From Kiritimatiellia bacterium (GTDB lineage: Bacteria > Verrucomicrobiota > Kiritimatiellia > RFP12 > UBA1067), in NCBI GenBank assembly GCA_904502135.1, contig CAJGDE010000111.1, positions 1 through 6,018 of the forward strand: a stretch of DNA of 6,018 nucleotides, written 5' to 3'. Shown here piece after piece: positions 1-5,577 of this stretch. Under the pieces are notes generated by a model. The model made no database searches and was not told where the DNA came from. It saw nothing but the letters and a program-made list of their open reading frames with translations. Within the stretch, counting starts at the first letter, position 1, and each line of letters starts with the position of its first letter. The translations under genes were made by a program, and so were the position numbers.

Positions 1-1971
1 ACATCGACGAAGGACATGTACTGGAAGGGTGCGCTTAACCAGCTCGTGGGCGCGCGCGCGTTTGTCGCGCCTGAAAACTGGGCCAAGTATCGCGGCCAGC
101 TGCTCGTCGGCAATACGCATTATCTCGATATGTTCTCGCAGCTTGCCAATCCGCGTTCCTGGTGGTATCATGGGCCCGTCAACGGCTCTCGTCTCGAACA
201 TTTCCGCCGCAACCTCGTCCAGTCGCTCCAGGTGGCTGACGAATATGTCTGGATCTACGGCGAAAACGGGCGTCTTATTGACTGGAAATGCGCTGTCACC
301 AAGAATCAGGAGGCGACCGACAAGCGTCGTCTGTGGGAAGATGTGATTCCCGGTATGACTGAAACGATGATGCTCGCGAAAGACCCCGACGCTCTTTTTG
401 AAATGCGCAAGAAAGAATACTCCGCCCGCGGGGAGCTTGTCAACCTCGCCAAAGACTGCAAGAGCGTTCCGGTCAAGTATTCTTATTCGCCTGAAGGTAA
501 AGAGTTTTCTTCAAAGACAGTCCGCTCCGTTAAGGGCGTTATACCCGGTGAGATTTATGAGGTTGCTCAGGAATTTCGTTCTAACGCCAAGGACGGGCTC
601 CCGACGGTCATGGTCGAGTGGCGCGCGAAGGGTAAGAGCGTCGCCGGGAAGTATGCGACGCGCCTGGAATCCGCATCCGGCAATCCTGCCGACTGGTGCT
701 GGGTGCGCAAGACGGTGACCGTTCCCGAAGGAGCCGACGAACTTGTCCTTAAATTTTCTGCCGTTCTTAAGCCGGGCGAGTCGGTTACTCCCCGTAAAAC
801 CGAAATCTTTAAAATCGAAGACGCGTACGGCGCGTTCAAGGCGTCGGTTAAGAGCGGCATCCGTCAGGCCGGAAAGAAATCGGGCGGGAAGTGGGTGTAC
901 GATGAGAAAAAGAAGCTCCTTACCGACGGCAACTGGACTCTTTCGGCGCAATACGTCGGAGGCGATATGACGAAGACGAAGCTTTCGGTAAACGGAGCTA
1001 AGGCACCCGGCGCCGGGGTGCTTGATTTTACCGATGTCGAGAAGGATACAGGCAAGAAGGTCGTTTCAATTAACGGCTTTGCCCGCAATACGGCGATTAC
1101 GGAATTAATTGGACCGGATGTCACAAGCACGGGAATGGACGCAATGCGCTTCTGCTACAATTTGCGCCGCGTCGCACTCTCTGCGAACCTCGAACAGTTG
1201 ACGACGTCGTCTTTCGCCTACTGCACCAATCTCGTCGAGTTCTCGCCGCTCGTTCTCCCGAAGAGCGTAAGGCTTGTCGGCGTTTCCCAGTTCCAGAGCT
1301 GCAACGCGCTTGTCGGCGACTTCGTCTACGAGGGGACAGACCCGCTCCCGGGCAGTTTCTTCGCCGGCTCATCCATCCGCTCGCTGCGCGCGCCGAATTG
1401 CACTGAGCTGAAGCGCGGCTCGCTGTCGGGCTGCCGCAATCTTAAGTATCTTTCCTTTGCCGAAAAGAAAGAGTTTGCGGATGCGTCCGAGCGCAATAAG
1501 TTTTTCAAGGAGGCGCGGGCACAGGCGGGAATACTTTTCAATCTCATTGAGAAGAATGCCAAGGGGTTTGACAATCTAAAGTCTCCTCGCGATTTGCACG
1601 TTATGGTCAATCCGCGTCCGTCGATCAAGGGGGTTAAGCCGGGCGAGCTGTACGGCGTTTCCGTTTCGTGCCGCAAAACGGCGTTTACGGGTTCCGATTT
1701 CTTCCGCATCAAGTGGCTCAAGAACGGCCGTCAGCTCGCGTGGGATACCGAGCGGCCGTTTGGCATGAAGGGTATGCGCGAGAACGGCGTGTGGCGCACG
1801 GGATCGGTGCTCGCCCGTGTTCCGGCCGAGGCCGATGAGCTTGTCCTTGAGGCGGGCGCCACGGTGAAGCCCGGCGAAACGTTTGAATTTGATAAGGTTG
1901 AAATTTTCAAACTCGGCGACCCGCTGCCCGCTTGGCCGGCGGAATGCGAGCGTGAAAAAGGTGCCAAGTAA
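1..1971 (+). CDS. Multidomain secreted-type protein with duplicated beta-rich domains around an LRR_5 block (5' partial)
   Basis: The reading frame is open to the left edge (codons T-S-T-K-D precede the first Met at 16), so the true start and any signal peptide lie outside. Residue numbers count from that Met. Residues 1-140 look like the end of a larger catalytic-type domain, with SWWYHGP (48-54) and ADEYVWIYGE (74-83). Similar aromatic-rich endings occur in TIM-barrel glycosidase-like proteins, but I cannot name the family. Residues 171-269 form a beta-rich, possibly carbohydrate-binding domain (VKGVIPGE, ADELVLKF, EIFKIED). Residues 293-481 are a BspA-like LRR_5 block with F-x-x-C or related landmarks near 379, 400, 426, 448 and 470. 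Residues 536-635 repeat the beta-rich domain (IKGVKPGE, ADELVLEA, EIFKLGD). The next gene begins 18 bases after the stop, so the two are probably co-transcribed. A role in binding or cutting polysaccharide outside the cytoplasm is inferred. The reading frame is certain; the function is weakly supported. Confidence 0.85.
   Translation, partial: TSTKDMYWKGALNQLVGARAFVAPENWAKYRGQLLVGNTHYLDMFSQLANPRSWWYHGPVNGSRLEHFRRNLVQSLQVADEYVWIYGENGRLIDWKCAVTKNQEATDKRRLWEDVIPGMTETMMLAKDPDALFEMRKKEYSARGELVNLAKDCKSVPVKYSYSPEGKEFSSKTVRSVKGVIPGEIYEVAQEFRSNAKDGLPTVMVEWRAKGKSVAGKYATRLESASGNPADWCWVRKTVTVPEGADELVLKFSAVLKPGESVTPRKTEIFKIEDAYGAFKASVKSGIRQAGKKSGGKWVYDEKKKLLTDGNWTLSAQYVGGDMTKTKLSVNGAKAPGAGVLDFTDVEKDTGKKVVSINGFARNTAITELIGPDVTSTGMDAMRFCYNLRRVALSANLEQLTTSSFAYCTNLVEFSPLVLPKSVRLVGVSQFQSCNALVGDFVYEGTDPLPGSFFAGSSIRSLRAPNCTELKRGSLSGCRNLKYLSFAEKKEFADASERNKFFKEARAQAGILFNLIEKNAKGFDNLKSPRDLHVMVNPRPSIKGVKPGELYGVSVSCRKTAFTGSDFFRIKWLKNGRQLAWDTERPFGMKGMRENGVWRTGSVLARVPAEADELVLEAGATVKPGETFEFDKVEIFKLGDPLPAWPAECEREKGAK
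526..822 (+). repeat. Beta-rich domain, copy A of an intragenic duplication
   Basis: This stretch encodes a roughly 99-residue domain similar to the one encoded at 1621-1920 in the same gene. Shared landmarks in the same order are S-[VI]-K-G-V-x-P-G-E-[IL]-Y at the start, a central [VI]-x-W-x-x-[KN]-G-[KR], then ADELVL, [LV]KPGE, and EIFK[IL][EG]D at the end. The similarity is clear in protein but diverged in DNA, so the duplication is old. The fold is guessed to be a jelly-roll, carbohydrate-binding-module-like sandwich. Confidence 0.75.
892..1458 (+). other. LRR_5 (BspA-like) block inside the first gene
   Basis: This segment encodes residues 293-481 of the first protein. It opens with a lead-in (LTDGNWTLSA, then DFTDV and KKVVSI) and continues into repeats about 21-26 residues apart that carry F/L-x-x-C or F-x-x-S positions followed by a hydrophobic strand, such as FAYCTNLVEF and FQSCNALVGDF. 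The same lead-in and repeats occur in the next gene (TDGVWTFYA, DFTTI, YKVVSF), so the two are paralogous modules. LRR_5 repeats usually serve protein or surface interactions outside the cell. Confidence 0.75.
1621..1920 (+). repeat. Beta-rich domain, copy B of an intragenic duplication
   Basis: This is the second copy of the domain at 526-822, lying after the LRR_5 block and close to the C-terminus. It keeps IKGVKPGELY, IKWLKNGR, ADELVLEA, VKPGE and EIFKLGD. The two copies bracket the LRR block, giving the order domain A, LRR, domain A'. Confidence 0.75.
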
Positions 1972-1978
1972 AGAGAAT

Positions 1979-1983
1979 GGAAA
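1979..1983 (+). promoter_or_regulatory. Weak ribosome binding site for the LRR gene
   Basis: GGAAA lies 6 bases before the ATG at 1990. It is a modest Shine-Dalgarno match, but it supports this start together with the signal peptide that follows. Confidence 0.45.
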
Positions 1984-1989
1984 TAGATT

Positions 1990-3417
1990 ATGAAATCTTT
2001 AAACTTCGCTCGATACGCTTTTATCACTGTAGCGGTAGGCCTGTTCGCGACTTCAAGCGATGCCGCATGGACATACACCGAGACGAATACTGTGGTAAAT
2101 GACGTAAGCAAGGGAAGTATCACCGACGGCGTATGGACATTTTATGCCGAACGGGCGAAAAACTCCAAAAATCTCTCTGTAAAAGCTAATCAAGGCTCTT
2201 CAACTGCTACCGAGCCATGCGTCATTGACTTTACGACGATTGGCGGTGATGGAATTGACGGTGTTGAGGGCGAGTATAAAGTTGTCTCCTTTTACCAGTT
2301 TTCAAGTTATCATGGCGAGTATCAGAATGCTACAAAAGGCTCTATGCTATATTCTAAAAGAGGCCTTGTTAGTAAATTTATTGCTCCATGCTGCACTCAA
2401 ATCAGTGGTGAAGGATGCTTCTATGGTTGTACAAATCTTATAGAAGTATCACTTGGTGAATCGGTAAAAATCGGAAGTGGTCGAGTTTTTGAAAATTGTA
2501 CCTCTTTAAAGACGCTCGTTCCGGGGAAGTTCAACAATCAAACAACATCTACCGCAATTTTTAAGAATTGTTTATTATTGGAGGGCGAGTTGGAGTTTTC
2601 TGAATGCACATCGTTTGGGTCTGACATGTTTAATAGCTGTGCTAAACTGGGAGGCATAAAGGCAGAAAATGCTAACACTGTCGGGCAATCGTCGTTTCAA
2701 GGCTGTTCAAGCCTTTCTAATATTGTTTTGTCGTCCTCTGTGGAGTATATTGGGAATTATGCTTTTAAAGGGTGCTCAAAAATTACAACTGAATTTGTTC
2801 AGGGGATTTTGCATAAAGGCTTGAAGCGATTAGGCAATGAGGCAACTAATCGTCATGGTTGCTTCCAAGATTGTACGGGTCTAACTGGTTCTCTTGTTTG
2901 GAATTTACCGAATCTCATTACCAATGCAGTGCCCAATGTTTGTTTCAGTGGTTGTACTTCTCTTGAGCGTGTAGAAATAAAATCTCCCGTTTCGGTTATA
3001 GGGCCGAACGCGTTTTTCAATTTGAAAAAAGGCGCCGAGGTTTATTTGCCAAATGAACCGATTTCTGTCTATGAATCACATGCTGTTGCGACGGTTGATG
3101 CTCCATTTCCAAGGGTGTATATTGGCGGGGATATAAATTCGCAACTTGCAAAGATGTACGCTTTTAACAATAATTTAATCAAGAAAGAAGAATTTAACGA
3201 TACTACATGGAAGTCCGTCCTTCCTAACCAAAGTTCTGTAACATGGAATAGGATTGTCAATGACAAGATGCTAAAGGATGAGACAATGTGTTCAATAGTT
3301 GACGGTAAAGTGGTTGTTAAAGATAAAAATGTGGTAGCATTTATTATGGGTAATACCAACAACGGCTGCTGGATTCTTAAAAAGCCGGAAATAGGATTTA
3401 AGGTAATTGTCAGGTGA
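1990..3417 (+). CDS. Secreted BspA-like leucine-rich repeat (LRR_5) protein
   Basis: The 475-residue product begins with a signal peptide: basic residues at K2 and R8, a hydrophobic stretch at about 9-21, and likely cleavage after the Ala at 25 or 26. It is therefore exported. A lead-in (ITDGVWTFYA 44-53, DFTTI 80-84) precedes repeats of the BspA-like LRR_5 type. Phe-x-x-Cys landmarks fall at F144, F167, F191, F214, F236, F259, F292 and F319, mostly 22-24 residues apart, each followed by a hydrophobic strand. The C-terminal 100 residues lack clear repeats and end in GFKVIVR. No catalytic motif was seen, so a binding, adhesion or scaffold role is inferred from the family. The gene follows the first by 18 bases, likely in one transcript. 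Its base composition is clearly AT-richer: a hand count of 2521-2580 gives 20/60 G+C, against 39/60 at 1321-1380 in the first gene. Its end overlaps the convergent regulator by 8 bases. Confidence 0.9.
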   Translation: MKSLNFARYAFITVAVGLFATSSDAAWTYTETNTVVNDVSKGSITDGVWTFYAERAKNSKNLSVKANQGSSTATEPCVIDFTTIGGDGIDGVEGEYKVVSFYQFSSYHGEYQNATKGSMLYSKRGLVSKFIAPCCTQISGEGCFYGCTNLIEVSLGESVKIGSGRVFENCTSLKTLVPGKFNNQTTSTAIFKNCLLLEGELEFSECTSFGSDMFNSCAKLGGIKAENANTVGQSSFQGCSSLSNIVLSSSVEYIGNYAFKGCSKITTEFVQGILHKGLKRLGNEATNRHGCFQDCTGLTGSLVWNLPNLITNAVPNVCFSGCTSLERVEIKSPVSVIGPNAFFNLKKGAEVYLPNEPISVYESHAVATVDAPFPRVYIGGDINSQLAKMYAFNNNLIKKEEFNDTTWKSVLPNQSSVTWNRIVNDKMLKDETMCSIVDGKVVVKDKNVVAFIMGNTNNGCWILKKPEIGFKVIVR

Positions 3418-4594
3418 TTGTTGGATTCCCGACTGCGTTTCTTCGCCAGGCGTCGGGTGGCATTCTGAACGCCGCCGCGAACGAGCGTGAGAAATACTGC
3501 GCATTGGGGTAACCGCAGACGGTTGATATTTCGGCTGCGGTTTTTGATGTTTCGCGCAGGAGTTTGCACGCTAATTTAAGGCGGGTTCTGATTATTTCCT
3601 CCTGAAGGCTTGTGCCGAGTTCTGTCCTGAACGCCTTGTTGACGGCTGTATGTGAATATCCCAGATGAGTTATTACGTCATTGGCGCTAATGCCCTCGGA
3701 AAGATGTCTTTTTATGAAAATGAGCGCATCCGACAGCCATGGCGTGGAGAAACGGTATGTTTCGCTCGAACGCCTTTCAATTACGCGCCGAGGCGGATGC
3801 AGAACCGTTTCGATTTTTTCTTTAGGATTGATGAGCTTACGGTGGAGGATTTCAGCTGCGCGGCGGCCTAATTCGGAAGGTCTGGTGTCTATGCTTGAGA
3901 GTGACGGGGAGGCGAATGTGCACAAAAGCGTGTCGTTGTCGACTCCTAAGACTGCGAGATCGTCGGGAACGGAAATTCCTGCTGTTTCGCAGATGCGCAG
4001 AAATTGAAGCGCACGAATGTCATTGCAGCAGAAAACGGCCGTGCTCTTCGGCAGGCTTTTTGCCCAGCGTCTGAGCGGGACGGCATCGGGTATATGGTCG
4101 GTGCGTTCGTTGCGAAAGAATATGTCCTTTATGTGCGCCGCGCTGTTGTAGACATGGAGGATGTGGGATTGGCCGGCTTTTTCAATTTCCTTTTCGAATG
4201 CTTCGCCTCTGGCGTCGGAGAAACGCAAAGACGGAAATCCGCAATAAGCGAAATCGGTGAACCGGTGCTCTTTCAGATATGTGGCGGCAAGTCTTGCGAT
4301 GGCATAGTCGTCTAAACGTATCGTTGAAAACGGAGTGTCGTTATACCGGCCGTATGTGTCGACTACGGGTTTTTTCGTTTTTATTAGGGCTTGAGCGGTC
4401 TTATCGTCCATTACTCGTACGATGTACCCGTCGTGTTTGTTCATATAGCCGGAATTTTCAAGCCAGTCATTTTCAAGTATATCTAAACGCCACTCAGGAT
4501 GTTCTTGAGCATACTCTGCGATGCCCTCGAGGAGAGCGCGGCCGTGCGCTCGGGATTTCTCTATTTGGATTCCTATGCGAATTGTTTTGTTCAT
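3410..4594 (-). CDS. XylR-like transcriptional regulator (LacI-type sensor domain plus AraC HTH)
   Basis: This is a 394-residue cytoplasmic DNA-binding regulator with the length and layout of E. coli XylR (about 392 residues). Residues 4-270 form a LacI/periplasmic-binding-protein-like sugar sensor: IGIQIEKSRAHGRALLEGI at the start, RLDDYA (93-98), FCCNDIRAL (188-196), VPDDLAVLGVDND (209-221), SLSSIDT (231-237) and GRRAAEIL (243-250). Residues 284-388 are an AraC-type double helix-turn-helix: first helix pair about 302-327, second with AAEISTVCGYPNAQYFSRSF (from about 353) and PPDAWRR. There is no LacI-type HTH in front, as expected for XylR-like proteins. The start is fixed because the sensor fold begins within a few residues of the Met. 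The gene is divergent from the DUF4861-kduI pair, which it probably controls, together with itself. The ligand is unknown; a uronate or a related sugar is more plausible here than xylose, by context only. Confidence 0.92.
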   Translation of the reverse strand: MNKTIRIGIQIEKSRAHGRALLEGIAEYAQEHPEWRLDILENDWLENSGYMNKHDGYIVRVMDDKTAQALIKTKKPVVDTYGRYNDTPFSTIRLDDYAIARLAATYLKEHRFTDFAYCGFPSLRFSDARGEAFEKEIEKAGQSHILHVYNSAAHIKDIFFRNERTDHIPDAVPLRRWAKSLPKSTAVFCCNDIRALQFLRICETAGISVPDDLAVLGVDNDTLLCTFASPSLSSIDTRPSELGRRAAEILHRKLINPKEKIETVLHPPRRVIERRSSETYRFSTPWLSDALIFIKRHLSEGISANDVITHLGYSHTAVNKAFRTELGTSLQEEIIRTRLKLACKLLRETSKTAAEISTVCGYPNAQYFSRSFAAAFRMPPDAWRRNAVGNPTIT

Positions 4595-4603
4595 GTTGCA
4601 GAT

Positions 4604-4632
4604 AGTATAACATTAAGTTGCGTATTGTGCAA
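4604..4632 (-). promoter_or_regulatory. Putative promoter of the regulator gene
   Basis: Read on the minus strand, the -10 box is TATACT (4609 to 4604), preceded by TG and one base, which makes it an extended -10. A weak -35 TTGCAC (4632 to 4627) sits 17 bases upstream. The -10 box ends only 9 bases before the ATG at 4594, so transcription would begin about at the start codon. No Shine-Dalgarno sequence is visible there, so the message could be leaderless or nearly so. Confidence 0.5.
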
Positions 4633-4636
4633 TTTA
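4614..4636. promoter_or_regulatory. Imperfect 23-base palindrome, candidate operator
   Basis: Arms TAAGTTGC (4614-4621) and GCAATTTA (4629-4636) match in 7 of 8 positions around a 7-base centre. The site covers the whole -35 box of the regulator promoter and most of the -35 box of the DUF4861 promoter, so a bound protein would affect both. AraC-type domains often bind direct rather than inverted repeats, so assigning this site to the neighbouring regulator is uncertain. Confidence 0.4.
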
Positions 4637-4661
4637 CGAAGGCTTGTTGTTTATGTATAAT
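4633..4661 (+). promoter_or_regulatory. Putative promoter of the DUF4861-kduI operon
   Basis: A perfect -10 box TATAAT (4656-4661) lies 17 bases after a partial -35 box TTTACG (4633-4638, four of six consensus bases). Expected transcription start is near 4668, giving a leader of about 32 bases before the ATG at 4700. The good -10 with a weak -35 suits an activated promoter. The -35 boxes of the two divergent promoters abut directly. Confidence 0.6.
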
Positions 4662-4699
4662 GTAAAGCAAGAACGAAAGTATCATATCTAAATTCGCAA

Positions 4700-5542
4700 A
4701 TGATTTTTAAAAGCATATTTTCGATAGCATGTGTAGCAGTGATATCGGCTGTTATGGCTGATGCGCCTAAGGTTGACGCCCGTTATCTCCCTGAGCGGTT
4801 AGATGATTTTTGCTGGGAGAATCCTTTTTGCGGCATGCGGGCGTACGGGCCTAAACTTGCTGAGCCTCGCCCGATAGGTCAAGGTCTGGTGACGAGCGGT
4901 ATTGATGTATTTAACAAAGGCGTCACCAATGTAGTGATGGTCGAGAAGATTCTTCGCTCGCTTAAGGAGAATTTTTCCTATCATACGCCCGACGGGATCT
5001 GTTTTGACAGCTATACCGTAGGTGCTGGGCGCGGATGCGGCGGCATTGCCCGCAGATATCCTGACGGAACATGGCATTATGACGGTAATTGGAAGGAGCA
5101 GCGCGTACTCGAAAAGACAGATACGAAAGCTGTGTTCGAACTGGTGTACGATACTTATATTTTGCGCGGCACGGTATTGTCGGATACTCCATTTGTAAAG
5201 TTTGAGGCTACCCCCACCGCTACTTTGCCTAAAGGTTCGCTGTGGGGGCCGGGGCTCGATATTTCGCCTGAGCGCGGGCATGACGGAATTCATAAGATCG
5301 ATCCTCTTGCCGGTTATGCTGCGCATTATGAGCCTAAGAGCGCGAATTGGACGATGTCGGCGATAAGGCTCGATTTAGCGCATCTGCCGGACTCGGTTGC
5401 GTTTGATGATAAGGGGTGTGTTTATCTGTTGACCTCGGCCGACAAAAAAATCGTTTTTTATGCGGGAGCGGCCTGGGGAGGCGCAGGGGTGTTTACGACC
5501 GCCGAGAAATGGTTTAATTTTGTCAAGGAAGCGGGAAAATAA
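4700..5542 (+). CDS. Exported DUF4861-family protein
   Basis: The 280-residue product has an N-terminal signal peptide: K4, a hydrophobic run at about 5-19, and likely cleavage near A20-D-A22. The rest resembles DUF4861, a family found in polysaccharide-utilisation loci. Landmarks seen are WENPFCGMRAYGP (39-51), TSGIDVF (65-71), YHTPDG (94-99), a Gly-rich GCGGIA (112-117), LVYDTY (148-153), AHYEP (208-212) and YAGAAW (254-259), followed by W271 near the C-terminus. I know of no assigned biochemical role, and none is invented here; association with uronic-acid polysaccharide breakdown is inferred from the KduI-type gene 35 bases downstream. No Shine-Dalgarno sequence is evident before this ATG; the start was chosen because it gives a complete signal peptide. 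A later ATG at 4754 would lose it. The gene is probably first in the operon and controlled by the divergent XylR-like regulator. Confidence 0.88.
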   Translation: MIFKSIFSIACVAVISAVMADAPKVDARYLPERLDDFCWENPFCGMRAYGPKLAEPRPIGQGLVTSGIDVFNKGVTNVVMVEKILRSLKENFSYHTPDGICFDSYTVGAGRGCGGIARRYPDGTWHYDGNWKEQRVLEKTDTKAVFELVYDTYILRGTVLSDTPFVKFEATPTATLPKGSLWGPGLDISPERGHDGIHKIDPLAGYAAHYEPKSANWTMSAIRLDLAHLPDSVAFDDKGCVYLLTSADKKIVFYAGAAWGGAGVFTTAEKWFNFVKEAGK

Positions 5543-5562
5543 TGTTTCAAATCATTAAAATG

Positions 5563-5568
5563 AAAGGA
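5563..5568 (+). promoter_or_regulatory. Ribosome binding site deciding the kduI start
   Basis: AAAGGA lies 9 bases before the ATG at 5578. Two other in-frame ATGs exist, at 5542 (overlapping the upstream TAA) and 5560. The spacing favours 5578, which also places the KK of the signal peptide right after Met. Confidence 0.65.
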
Positions 5569-5577
5569 TATCCGGAA

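Noticed and set aside
49..71. GC alternation with possible GGCGCG/CGCGCC hairpin
   Set aside because: It lies inside a well-supported reading frame encoding V-G-A-R-A-F-V-A-P, and is explained by Ala/Arg codons in a GC-rich gene. No T-run follows.
3069..3569. 166-codon open frame on the minus strand across the LRR gene end and regulator end
   Set aside because: It is antisense to the secreted LRR gene and in another frame of the regulator. The product has no recognisable domain, and both overlapping genes are clearly real.
4674..4696. Possible second dyad (CGAA ... TTCG) just before the DUF4861 start
   Set aside because: Only the outer 4-base arms and two inner pairs match. This is weak enough for chance in an AT-rich leader, so it was not called as an operator.
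4799..5326. 175-codon open frame antisense to the DUF4861 gene
   Set aside because: Low-complexity Arg/Ser-rich product with no domain or start signal; it lies opposite a gene with family motifs and a signal peptide.
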